This document shows positions 34,765-45,140 of a stretch of DNA of 64,000 bases, one piece after another. The stretch's first letter is position 1. Each line of letters begins with the position of its first letter. The DNA lies in NCBI GenBank assembly GCA_028641055.1, contig CM054062.1, forward strand, positions 140,844,682 to 140,908,681, in the 5' to 3' direction. Below the pieces are notes generated by a model, which was given only the letters and a program-made list of their open reading frames with translations, ran no database searches and was not told the DNA's origin. Source of the stretch: Alopecurus myosuroides (Eukaryota; Streptophyta; Magnoliopsida; Poales; Poaceae). The position numbers were made by a program, and so were the translations under genes.

Positions 34765-35034
34765 TGTGACGCCCCGAGATCGGGCACTATGCAGATTTCA
34801 GCATTCCCGCCAAAATCCACATAATAACCGATTCCAGGTTGCCACTTGTGATAACATTACAACAGTTCACGAATAATCCACAACAACGACAGAAAAGAGA
34901 TTTACAAGATGACTCAAACGAGTCAGGGATACAACTGATACAATACAAAGATCCAAATAACAGCGGAAGAAACAACATATCGTCCGTCTACGGACAAGAT
35001 ACAAATTGGGCTAAGAGTCCTGAAGATAACCGAG

Positions 35035-35535
35035 GGAGACCACGGTGGGCGCCAACTGTCGTGGGATGATCACGGCAGATGTTACCGGGGGTAACTGATC
35101 TTGGGGCAAGACGACACAGGTATTTGGGAGAGGGTTTAGCTCAGAGGAAAACATGGGGCAATTCGATCTGGTAGCCGGCAATCAAAGTCGCCGAGTCTCC
35201 GATCTTGATATAATAATTCAACTCTGGGATTACACTTGATGCTCGATATCACACGATGTTGCTAGGGTTCTTAGATCTCTGCCTAAACTAGACCTGGGGG
35301 TCGGTTTATAAAGCACCCGTACCCCCTGGCTTATTCTCCAAGGCGCATCCTGGATCCTACCCGGACACGGCGCACAAACCCTAACTTTCCTCTACCATAA
35401 CCCACAACCCGGGTTACTGGGCCTACAAGCTGGGACCTTCACTAGTTTCCTTATCCTTAGCCGGATCCTGTACAGCGTCCTTTGGGCCGGGTTACTCCTT
35501 GGAGTTTGGCATACCGGGTTATCGTCCCTCCATCA
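35035..35535 (-). mobile_element. Tat-type LTR plus primer-site fragment inserted in G3 LTR copy 2
   Basis: The extra 501 bp relative to copy 1 consists of an LTR (35057-35535, TGATGGAGGG to CCACGACA in element orientation) followed by 22 bp starting GT and TGGCGCCCACCGTGG, the primer-site region. Nothing else of the element is present and there is no target duplication: the copy 1 sequence AACCGAGAGCGTCC is simply split between its two AG. Confidence 0.85.
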
Positions 35536-36539
35536 AGCGTCCAATCCCTGCCCAGGCCAAGCCGGAGGGATTCCCAAGCTAACGTCGTCAGACTTCAAAC
35601 CTGTCGACTGCAATGTTGAATATGCAGCCACGAAAGAGATTCGTGGGTCAGTACGGTTAAGTACTGGCAAGTGGATAAACCATACTCACAAGATACCGGC
35701 GTAGCCAGTCATCACAAGATACAAATACGTTAGGATCAACGGAAAGGAAGGGGTTATTGCAAATAAGCGACAGCAGGCTGCACTAACCAACTACAGAGAG
35801 ATACTACAACTTCCGGCTAACAGAAAGAAGATAAGATCGAGTATTGTAACCAACTGAAAGATAACTTCAAACAAACCCATCCTGGATCTCGCCCCTTATC
35901 CGAAGAAGCAATCCGAGGATAACTCACACCGTTGGATTAAGATGAAACAAGTTATGGTGCCAATAATCCTATTACTAGTCAAATTGTTAATCGTTGGGTG
36001 TAACATGATTGATCATTATGTTTAAGTTGTCCTGAGTACTTGTTAGGCAGTACTTTCACCAAGTAATCCATAACCGCGGAAAACACGGCTTCTCGAGAAG
36101 ATTATCCCTGCAGGGTTGCACCAATTTGGCCGTACACGCAAGAATAACCCGCCAGATGGGATGCCTCCCACCAAGCGGGGTACTCTACACAACTCAACTC
36201 TTCTTCGCATCAAGCCCAAAGCACCTTGGGCGCACGGCTAATCAAGCCCAGAAGAAAATGGACCCTCATAGCACTCTAAGACCGTGTCCCCCTATATGCC
36301 GACTACGAAAGTTCCACCCGGGTACCAAGGGCTCGCAAGATCATGCATGCAGCAAATGGAAAACCCGAACTAAATGAGGCGATTTGGACGAGATGCGAAT
36401 CGAGTCAAATTGAGGGGGGCGCCCATACTCGCTTCCCACATGCGGGTAGTGCGCTCATCATGGATCAGTAGACAAGACCCTTTTCCTATTAGGGTCGACA
36501 CTAGCAGGCCTCAAAACCACAAGGGCCTCCTGCCGGTGC

Positions 36540-36544
36540 CTTAT
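36540..36544. repeat. Target-site duplication of G4, left
   Basis: CTTAT, repeated at 47890-47894; copy 1 of the G3 LTR has it once. Confidence 0.95.
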
Positions 36545-39327
36545 TGTAACATCCCAAATCTTAAATTTGGAATGTTTTGCATTTAGAGCATATGCATAGC
36601 ATGGCATGTTTCAAAAATTGCATTTGCTTGTTGCATTTGAACCCCCAAATCAAATCATGTTTTAAAAAGAAACCAAATTCTTCTATAAGGCATTATTAGC
36701 AAAAGTTATTTTGATATTTTATTTTGCCTAAACTTTCGCTCCAAAATAACGTAATGTGATAGAGACTCAAATTTCGAATTTTTAGAAATTTACCTCACTC
36801 AATTCTGAGTAGTATTTCAATAGTTAGTAAAGAAATAAGGTGAAAAAAAAAGAAAAAAAAAATAACGTGACCTCACCTGGCCATGGTACGATCGGTCCAG
36901 GAGTTTGCCCGTGACTACCTAGCTGCTACGTGCGAATAGAGAAAAAAAAGAAGGGATCGCATCCGATGCCAGCTTGGACCAGTCTACGGTACAGGATTTA
37001 ATGGCCGAACAGTACGCGTGCAGGGCATTGGCCACGAGCCGTGCCAGGCTAGGCTCCCTCTCACTCGCCGGTTCTTTTTCTTTTTCTTTTCTTTCTTTTC
37101 TCTGGACATGGGACCCACAAGCTCGCCTTCTAGCTCGGGAAGGAGACCCGGATGAACACGATCTGTTTAAACGTGTTATCCCCAAAAAAATCTCCGATTC
37201 CGGCCCCGTTTCTTGCCCCTTGGCCACGAAATTCCGGGTATAAATACCCCACACCCGTGGCCTCCAAAGCCCTCAAAAATTTCGCGAAACCCTCGCCCAA
37301 ATCGATCTCGTTTCGAGCTCGAAATTCCCACCGCCGCCACGTCACGCTAGTCAGCAGTCAAACCTAGTCAGCAGTCAACCGCCTAGTCAGCAGTCAAATC
37401 CGGTCAACCGGTCAACCTTTTATTTAAAATTCGAGTAGAAATTACAGAAAATTGCCCAAACTTCTAAAATCAATATCTTTAGATCTATAACTCCGTTTTG
37501 CGTGTTTAATATACCAAACGAAAGAGAAAAATGAGATCTATCCATCTACACAATCAAATCTATATTTTGATCTATATTTATTTTCTGTTTTCAATTATGC
37601 TTTATGAGCTATTTAAATCATATAAAATCAACCGTAACTCGAAATTCATCGATTCTTCTTTGTATGATCTTGTTTTGATTAGATCTATTCAGGAAAATAT
37701 CATTAACTTGTGTAGATGCATAATTTAATTTAGATCTCACAAGTTCTTAATCTAGCGCTAATAAATCATTATAATTGTTTTGATTATTTGCCTTGCAACA
37801 AAAACACTTTCCTTGCATCATGCATGTCAATAGTAATCAGAGAAAAATAATAGATCTATTCTTGCATCATTAAGATTTCATGCATACATGTGTTGCATCT
37901 TGTTGTTTTGTTACTTATGATTGTCGATTTCAACGTGTAGATTACAACGATTACAACGATTGTGGTTGTGAGGAGTGTACGAACAGCTGCTCGTGTTGCC
38001 AAGGCAAGTGACGCACATGAATCCCACTATTTTACTATATGCATTAGATTTTTATAGTAGTTATGCATGTGTAGGAGTTGTGTGTATCGCTATGCTAGTT
38101 ATTATTAGGGATTACTTCGCTAACACCCAAGTGGAGTAATCGCATGTTATCCTAGATTGTAACATCCATGTGATAGACAACATCGTAGAGGTAGATTGCT
38201 TAGCCATGCTCTAGCTATTCGTGGTTGGGTTTATTATCATGTTAAGATTGAAAATTGTTATTTTAATTGCTTATGAAAACAACATGATAATTAATTAACC
38301 ACTGGGCGGATTGCTAGAGAGTCATCAGAGTACAAAGTTTGGTGGGGACCGCCGCCTAGTATATTGAGATCATGTTTACTTTCTTTATGTAGTTGTTATT
38401 TCCGTGCAACCATGTTTCATATTAGTATGGGCTAGACATAAATTGTAGGTTGTGGTGACTCGAACCCAACGTGTCCAGAGATGTAGAATAGTGGTAGGTT
38501 GGTCCGCCTCGTGGTGGGTTTGGGGATCTACTTCTTATGGTTTATGGCTTGATCTTCTTTCCTTCCGTGGTACTAGTGGTGTATCATGGTGTTTGGGGTC
38601 GATTAGGCAACATGGGTAAAGGGCACAAACCTCGAGAGGGTTAAAACTAATATCTTAGCCGTGTTCCATTGGTTAGGAACAATTCAACAACTAGATGGGA
38701 AACATAACATATCTCGTTCATCCTTGTTTTGTTAATTATTAATAATTTGACTATGGGTTATTTGGAGAAGTGCCTGATGGTTTTTCAGCGTGCTAATCCA
38801 AAGGGTAGGAGCACTTTGCTATCAACCAAAGTGTTCAATTATGTGAAAAATCTAAATTCTAATAAATGATAGGTCAAATGCCTTTATGCAAAATAGCCTA
38901 GAAACTTCACCAGCCAAATATGCATGTAGAATAGCACTTGCCATTTATATACCATCATAGTGTCACTTGCCATCATTGCTCAGAATGATCTGACCTCCTT
39001 TTTGGGGGCTGCATATTCCAACGTGCAGGTTATTCGGATTCGGAATAGCTTTTCGTAGGTTTTCGAGGCTTCACATCAACATTTGTTCGCCTGTGGCTTA
39101 CAAACAAGAAGATGGAGGTCTACCTCTGCTATGCTGTTTGATTAATATTTATTTGAGCTAGCACTTCGCTATGCAGTTTGTAATAAATTACTTTACTCTG
39201 GATAATTTCGATAGTTTTCAATACATTTGTTTACTTTGAATACTATCTATGCTGTGTGTGCTGGTGAACGGTCCAGGGGCCAGTACTACACACAAAAGTA
39301 TAGCTCGTGATGGGCTGTACTACTACA
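36545..39327 (+). repeat. 5' LTR of G4
   Basis: TGTAACATCCC to CTACTACA, 2,783 bp. TATA box TATAAATA at 37239-37246. Just after, AGTCAGCAGTCAA occurs three times (37350-37400), against two in the other LTR. Confidence 0.95.
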
Positions 39328-39329
39328 GA

Positions 39330-39341
39330 TGGTATCAGAGC
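39330..39341 (+). other. Primer-binding site of G4
   Basis: TGGTATCAGAGC, two bases after the LTR: complementary to the 3' end of initiator tRNA-Met. Confidence 0.92.
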
Positions 39342-39486
39342 AAATGTTGACTGTAGGCTCGAAAACCTAAGTTTGGAATAGGAAGCCATAGGATGAAAAA
39401 ATTTACCTTACTTTCCATCTATACATTCATTACCTTTCGTCTCATACCACTTGTCTTTGCTAATTTCCACTCTTTCCTTTCTATAG

Positions 39487-40383
39487 ATGAGTACCGAAGA
39501 AGGAGTCTACCATGTGGAGGATAACTCGGACGTGGAATTCGAGAACGATCTTGCATACTTAACCAAGATGCTGGGGTTCTTTCTGCCAAAGATTGAGGGC
39601 TACAAGATGGATAGCAACGTACCCGGAGACAAGCGGTGGAACCTCACAACCACCATTGTGGTGAGTATTGTGAATGGTACCGCCAACGTCCTCATCTACA
39701 AGGACAACTACTCCAGCTGGGAAGAAGGACTAGTCGGCTCCATGAAGTATGCCCTGGCGCGGCTGAACTATGACTACCGCGACCAGATTTCTGAAGATTC
39801 CATCTATAGGGATTTTGGGAAGAGGAGTGAAGATGGGAAGGTCATGGTGAGCCACGATCCGGACAAGACCAGAATGCAGAAGCACATAGAGGATATGGAG
39901 TCTTATAGTGCTGGAATGGAGGATCGTGCTCGCAAGAACTTGACAGAGAGTGAGGAGGCAAGGGCCACCATCTACCACCAAGCAAAGGAGATCACCACAC
40001 TCAAAGCCCAGATGGATGCTCTCAACGCCCAGATGGACGCCCTCAAGATCCTAGTTGAGAAGCTCAAATCTAGTGACACTAGACTCACCATGGAGCTAGT
40101 GGAGAAGGATCAACTACTCACAAGGCATGGGATTAGCGTGGACATACCTGAGGAGCTCCTTCGCCCACCTCCACTACCACTACCACCTAGTCGCATAGAT
40201 AGTAAGAAGAGCTGTGATGAGGAGATCAAAGAGGAAGACCCTGAAGAAGAGGAAGAGGACCCAGAGGAGGTGGAGTATGAGAAGGATGAGGATGACACGG
40301 ATGATGAGGACTATGACGTGAATGAGGATCGTAAGAGGAAGAAGGGAGGAAAGTCCCCAAGTGGCAAGCGCTCCCGGAAGTAG
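39487..40383 (+). CDS. Extra protein upstream of gag in G4 (ORF0-like)
   Basis: A complete 298-codon frame with its own ATG and TAG lies between the primer site and gag. The N-terminal part (residues 1-130) looks globular and is unrecognised. Residues 130-215 form a clear coiled coil with the repeated ALNAQMDALK-type heptads. Then come a Pro-rich segment (PPPLPLPPSR), a long Asp/Glu run (about 240-285) and a Lys/Arg-rich tail (KRKKGGKSPSGKRSRK) that could be a nuclear signal. A separate frame before gag has been described for rice RIRE3/RIRE8-type elements, to which I relate it from memory. Its intactness beside a broken pol is notable. Function unknown. Confidence 0.8.
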   Translation: MSTEEGVYHVEDNSDVEFENDLAYLTKMLGFFLPKIEGYKMDSNVPGDKRWNLTTTIVVSIVNGTANVLIYKDNYSSWEEGLVGSMKYALARLNYDYRDQISEDSIYRDFGKRSEDGKVMVSHDPDKTRMQKHIEDMESYSAGMEDRARKNLTESEEARATIYHQAKEITTLKAQMDALNAQMDALKILVEKLKSSDTRLTMELVEKDQLLTRHGISVDIPEELLRPPPLPLPPSRIDSKKSCDEEIKEEDPEEEEEDPEEVEYEKDEDDTDDEDYDVNEDRKRKKGGKSPSGKRSRK

Positions 40384-40663
40384 ATAGATAGTCCACCATT
40401 AGTCTTCGTTAGGAATAAATCGTGATAGGTTTGACCATACCAAAATATGTGGTATGGCAATATTAGTTCGAGTATTTTCAATAAGTTTTGTAAACACTAA
40501 GTACCTCAAATTTCGCAGGAATTTTAGGCCTATTTTCTAAAAGCTATATAAAGTGTTTGATTGGTTTGATTGATGGTTGCAAAGTGATGTTTGGTTCATA
40601 TATAGTATGGGTAGATATTCTTCTTAGTCCTGTCTATCTAAACTCGTCTATGCTAACCTTTAG

Positions 40664-40708
40664 ATGGCTCCCCGTCGAGACACCAGCCGCAACAACGAGG
40701 AAGAGGAG

Positions 40709-40754
<46 letters not shown>

Positions 40755-42298
40755 TGGAGAATGCAGTGACCCAGCTAGCCCAACTGATGGCCCAGTACAT
40801 CACCCACAACAACAACAATCCTCCACCACCACCACCACAGGTGGACATGCTCACTCGTTTCCTGAGGTTAAGGCCAGAGAAGTTCTCCAGTGCATCTGAG
40901 CCTATGCTTGCTCTTGATTGGCTGCGTTCTGTGAGCAAGGACCTAGTGACCATTGGTTGCAGTGAGGAAGAGAAAGTGAGGTTTGCCGCTCACTTACTGG
41001 AGGGACAAGCCGCTTCCTGGTGGGATAACTATCAGATTACCCACCCCATTGAGGAGGTCACCTGGGATATGTTTCAAGAGGGATTCTGCAACGCCCATGT
41101 CTCGTCTGGAGTGATAAGTCTCAAGAGGAGGGAATTCCGCAACCTGCGACAGTACCATCGCTCAGTTACTGAGTACATAGATGAGTTTAGCAACTTAGCT
41201 CGCTATGCACCAGAGGATGTGGACACCGATGCTAAGAGGCGTGAGAAGTTCCTCGATGGACTCAATGATGAGCTGGCCATTCAACTGTCAGTGGTTCACA
41301 TCACTAACTTCCAGTCACTCATTGACAAGGCCATCATACTGGAGGGCAAGCATAAGCAGGCTGAGAAGCGCAAGAGGAAACACATGGGAGGAAACCACAG
41401 CTCAGGCCCACATCAGAGGGTACGCACTCACCATGACAACAGTGGAAATTCTGGGCAGCACAGGACTGGAGGAAATGGGCACAACCATCGTGGAGGTCAT
41501 CAGCACAATGGAGGAAATGGTCACAACAATGGAGGCTATAGAAGCAACAGCCAGTACCAGGGAGGCAACGGACAGAACCGCAACTACAACCACAACCACA
41601 ACCACCCCTACAAGAAGGACCTCAGCCAGGTGCAATGCTTCAAATGCAAGAAGACGGGACACTTCGCCGACAGGTGTACGGAGGAGAAGGCCGTAGAAGG
41701 AACCAAGGCCAACACGTCCCAGAAGGCAACCATTAACCACGTGAACGTGGAGGAGGTGCAGGCAGAACCGGACCTCGTGCTCGGTAAGTTCTTGGTTAAT
41801 ACTTACCTTGCACTCGTACTATTTGATACTGGAGCATCGCATTCATTCATATCAAGGGCATTTGTGGATAGAAATAAGCTAGCTACTGAGATTCTTAAGA
41901 GGTCCATTAGGATTAGCTCTCCAGGTGGAGAAATGCTATCAACCCAGGGGTGTCGCCTACTAGCCTTATCTATAGGAACACACACTTTCCCCACAGACCT
42001 CATAGTGTTGGATTCACAAGGTTTAGATGTGATTATTGGAATGGATTGGATGGCGAAGTATGAGGGTCAGATAGACTGTGCCAAGAGAACAATCACACTC
42101 ACGACACCTGAAGGAAGAAGAATCAGATATAGGTCCACCCACGATCTTAAGGATATCAAGCTGAATTCTCTTAAGGGGGTTAGCCTAGAGGATGTACCTA
42201 TAGTGAAGGAATACCCCGACGTGTTTCCGGAGGAATTACCAGGAACGCCACCTGATAGGGACATCGAGTTTGTCATAGACTTGATACCGGGAACATGA
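40664..42298 (+). CDS. Gag-protease of G4, ending at an in-frame TGA
   Basis: 544 codons. After MAPRRDTSRNNEEEE comes an Asn run from an AAC repeat (40709-40753). The gag core is near residues 70-200 (FLRLRPEKFSSASEP, then WWDNYQITHP). A Gly/His/Asn-rich linker follows, then the zinc knuckle CFKCKKTGHFADRC at about residues 325-338. The protease motif LFDTGASHSFIS lies near 387-398. The frame ends FVIDLIPGT then TGA at 42296-42298. The next codons in the same frame continue the start of RT, so the stop interrupts what is normally one polyprotein; the TGA is consistent with CGA decay at a CpG. Confidence 0.9.
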
Positions 42299-42322
42299 CC
42301 TATAGCTAAGAGGCCATATAAG

Positions 42323-44785
42323 ATGGATGTGGATGAACTGAAGGAACTCAAGAAACAACTTAGAGAGCAGTTGGATAAAGGGTTCATTCAGCAGAGTTCT
42401 TCGTCATGGGGAGCACCAGTTTTGTTTGTGGAGAAGAAGGATAAGACACAACGTCTAGTTATGGACTATCGTTCACTGAATGAGGTGACGATAAAGAACA
42501 AATACCCACTCCCCAACATCAATGACTTGTTTGATCAGCTGAAGGGAGCTAGTGTGTTCTCTAAGATCGATTTGCGATCTGGATATCACCAGCTGAAGAT
42601 TAGGAAGGAGGATATTCCAAAGACCACCTTTACCACAAGGTATGGTCTATATGAATACACCGTCATGTCTTTTGGATTGACCAATGCCCCGGCATACTTT
42701 ATGAGCATGATGAACAATGTATTCATGGAGTTCTTGGATAAGTTTGTGGTGGTATTCATAGATGATATTCTAGTATACTCCAAGAATGAGGAGGAGCATG
42801 GAGGACACTTACGTTTGATTCTTGGAAAGCTAAGGGAACATAAGTTATATGCTAAGTTTGGAAAATGTGAGTTTTGGTTGAATACAGTAGGATTCCTAGG
42901 ACACGTGGTGTCAGGAGATGGTATTGCAGTAGACCAAGCCAAGGTATCAGCTGTAACTGAGTGGGAATCACCAAAGAATGCGAAGGATATCCGGAGTTTC
43001 TTAGGACTTGCGGGATATTACTGTAGGTTCATTGAGAATTTCTCCAAGATTGCTAAACCTATGATAGAATTGCTGAAGAAGGAAAAGAAGTTCTTATGGA
43101 GTGAGGACTGTGAGGCTAGTTTCCAAGATCTGAAGCAACGATTAGTAACAACACCAGTTCTATGCTTGCCGGATCTCCAGAAGGATTTCCAAGTGTACTG
43201 TGACGCTTCACGTCGAGGACTGGGTAGTGTATTGATGCAAGATGGGAGAGTAGTTGCTTACGCATCACGACAGCTCAAAAATCACGAGAAGAATTATCCG
43301 ACTCATGATTTAGAGCTAGCTTCAGTTGTACATGCCCTTAGGACATGGAGACATTATCTCATGGGCAAGAAATGTGACATCTTTACGGATCACAAGAGTT
43401 TGAAGTACATCTTCACTCAAAAGGAGCTGAATATGAGGCAGAGGAGATGGTTGGAGTTGATAAAGGACTATAATTTGAATCTCCAATATCACCCAGGGAA
43501 GGCTAATGTTGTGGCAGATGCATTGAGCCGCAAGGGATACGTGAATGGACTCACTGCAGGGGAGTTACCAGATGAATTGTGTGAACAATTCAAGTCTCTC
43601 CGTTTGGAATTAGTGAATGAAGGGTATTTGGCAGCCATGGAGGTAACGCCAACACTGATGGACAGGATCAAGGGAGCCCAGAAGGATGATGAAGGAATAA
43701 AGGAAATAAAAGAGAAAATGAGTGAAGGAAAGATGAAGGAGTTTCATGAAGATGCCGATGGTACACTATGGTTCGGGAAGCGTGTTTGTGTACCGCAGGA
43801 TCCCGATATTAGAAAGCTGATATTACAAGAAGCTCATGACTCACCATATTCCATTCACCCAGGGAATACCAAGATGTACATGGATCTGAAAGAAAGATTT
43901 TGGTGGAATAACCTGAAGAAGGACATCGCAGAGTACATTGCGTTGTGTGATGTGTGCAGTAGAGTAAAATCTGAGCATCAGAAGCCATCAGGATTATTGC
44001 AGCCATTACCCATACCAGATTGGAAATGGGATAAGATTGGGATGGATTTTATCACCGGGTTACCTAGAACTAGGTCTGGCTATGATTCAATTTGGGTAGT
44101 GGTCGATCACTTAACTAAGGTGGCTCATTTCATACCAGTGAAGACCACCTACACTAGCGCCAAATTGGCTAAGCTATACATGAGTAGGATCGTCTGTGCA
44201 CATGGAGTACCAAAGGGAATTGTGTCTGATAGAGGAACACAGTTCACATCACATTTCTGGCGACAGTTGCACGAGACATTGGGAACAAGGCTAGAGTTCA
44301 GCACAACGTTTCACCCTCAGACGGATGGTCAGACTGAGAGAGTGAATCAGATTCTAGAGGATATGTTGAGAGCTTGCGCTCTAGATTATGGCTCTAGCTG
44401 GGATGAGAGTTTGCCTTACGCGGAGTTTTCCTACAACAATAGCTACCAGTCTAGCATAGAGATGGCTCCATTCGAAGCACTATATGGAAAGAAGTGCAGG
44501 ACTCCTTTGTTATGGGATGGAGTAGGGGAACGTAGTTTCTTTGGTCCTGACCTTATCAAGGACGCCGAGGAGAAGGTTAGACTGATTCGCGATAGGTTGA
44601 AGGTAGCCCAGTCAAGGCAGAAGAGTTATGCTGATTCAAAGCGTAGGGAAGTGACCTACGAGATTGGTGATAGGGCATATCTAAGAGTATCGCCACTGCG
44701 CGGAGTTAAGCGCTTTGGAATTAAGGGAAAGCTAGCACCGCGTTTCATTGGACCGTATAAGTTCTGTCACGCAAGGGAGAAGTAG
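42323..44785 (+). CDS. RT, RNase H and integrase of G4 (interrupted pol)
   Basis: 820 codons in frame with the gag-protease. [22 protein letters not shown], then [13 protein letters not shown], and the catalytic box [12 protein letters not shown] at about residues 143-154. RNase [11 protein letters not shown], then [20 protein letters not shown] and [11 protein letters not shown]. Integrase: zinc region with HPGNTKMY and CDVCSRVK, then DDE core residues in [20 protein letters not shown] and [11 protein letters not shown]. The frame shifts near 44760 by loss of one base, giving a false end at 44785. Apart from this and the upstream TGA all catalytic residues are present. Confidence 0.92.
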   Translation: MDVDELKELKKQLREQLDKGFIQQSSSSWGAPVLFVEKKDKTQRLVMDYRSLNEVTIKNKYPLPNINDLFDQLKGASVFSKIDLRSGYHQLKIRKEDIPKTTFTTRYGLYEYTVMSFGLTNAPAYFMSMMNNVFMEFLDKFVVVFIDDILVYSKNEEEHGGHLRLILGKLREHKLYAKFGKCEFWLNTVGFLGHVVSGDGIAVDQAKVSAVTEWESPKNAKDIRSFLGLAGYYCRFIENFSKIAKPMIELLKKEKKFLWSEDCEASFQDLKQRLVTTPVLCLPDLQKDFQVYCDASRRGLGSVLMQDGRVVAYASRQLKNHEKNYPTHDLELASVVHALRTWRHYLMGKKCDIFTDHKSLKYIFTQKELNMRQRRWLELIKDYNLNLQYHPGKANVVADALSRKGYVNGLTAGELPDELCEQFKSLRLELVNEGYLAAMEVTPTLMDRIKGAQKDDEGIKEIKEKMSEGKMKEFHEDADGTLWFGKRVCVPQDPDIRKLILQEAHDSPYSIHPGNTKMYMDLKERFWWNNLKKDIAEYIALCDVCSRVKSEHQKPSGLLQPLPIPDWKWDKIGMDFITGLPRTRSGYDSIWVVVDHLTKVAHFIPVKTTYTSAKLAKLYMSRIVCAHGVPKGIVSDRGTQFTSHFWRQLHETLGTRLEFSTTFHPQTDGQTERVNQILEDMLRACALDYGSSWDESLPYAEFSYNNSYQSSIEMAPFEALYGKKCRTPLLWDGVGERSFFGPDLIKDAEEKVRLIRDRLKVAQSRQKSYADSKRREVTYEIGDRAYLRVSPLRGVKRFGIKGKLAPRFIGPYKFCHAREK

Positions 44786-44793
44786 CCTATCAG

Positions 44794-45129
44794 TTGGAAT
44801 TGCCAGAAGGATTGTCTAACGTCCATGACGTGTTCCATGTGTCTCAATTGAAGAAGTGTCACCCAGAAATGGCAGATACACCATTGAGGGATACCATTCC
44901 GCTAGAGGAGGTCCAGTTGGAGAGTGATCTCACGTATGAGGAGAAGCCTATAAGGATTTTGGATACAGCGGAGAGAATGAAACGGACTAAAACGATCAAA
45001 TTCTGCAAGGTTCAGTGGAGTCATCACACTGAAGAGGAGGCTACGTGGGAACGAGAGGAGGATCTTCGAGAAGACCACCCACACCTATTTGCTAGCCACT
45101 CCGAAGCTCGAGGGCGAGCTTCATCTTAA
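44794..45129 (+). CDS. C-terminal integrase tail with chromodomain of G4
   Basis: After the frameshift the protein resumes as ELPEGLSNVHDVFHVSQLKK, the GPY/F-following block. It ends in a chromodomain-like segment (EEKPIRILDTAERMKRTKTI, then VQWSHHTEEEATWERE). Chromodomains of this kind direct integration to heterochromatin marked on histone H3 in chromoviruses. The first ATG here is not a true start. The stop TAA lies at 45127-45129. Confidence 0.88.
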   Translation: MELPEGLSNVHDVFHVSQLKKCHPEMADTPLRDTIPLEEVQLESDLTYEEKPIRILDTAERMKRTKTIKFCKVQWSHHTEEEATWEREEDLREDHPHLFASHSEARGRASS

Positions 45130-45140
45130 GGGGGTTAGTC
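45126..45140 (+). other. Purine-rich tract before the 3' LTR of G4
   Basis: TTAAGGGGGTTAGTC precedes the LTR. The AAGGGGG core is the likely plus-strand primer, placed a few bases from the LTR. Confidence 0.6.

Noticed and set aside
39487..40383. The 298-codon protein as a host gene
   Set aside because: It lies wholly inside G4 between primer site and gag, flanked by perfect LTRs and TSD.
40709..40753. AAC microsatellite as an insertion
   Set aside because: It codes an in-frame Asn run in gag; simple codon repeat expansion is enough.
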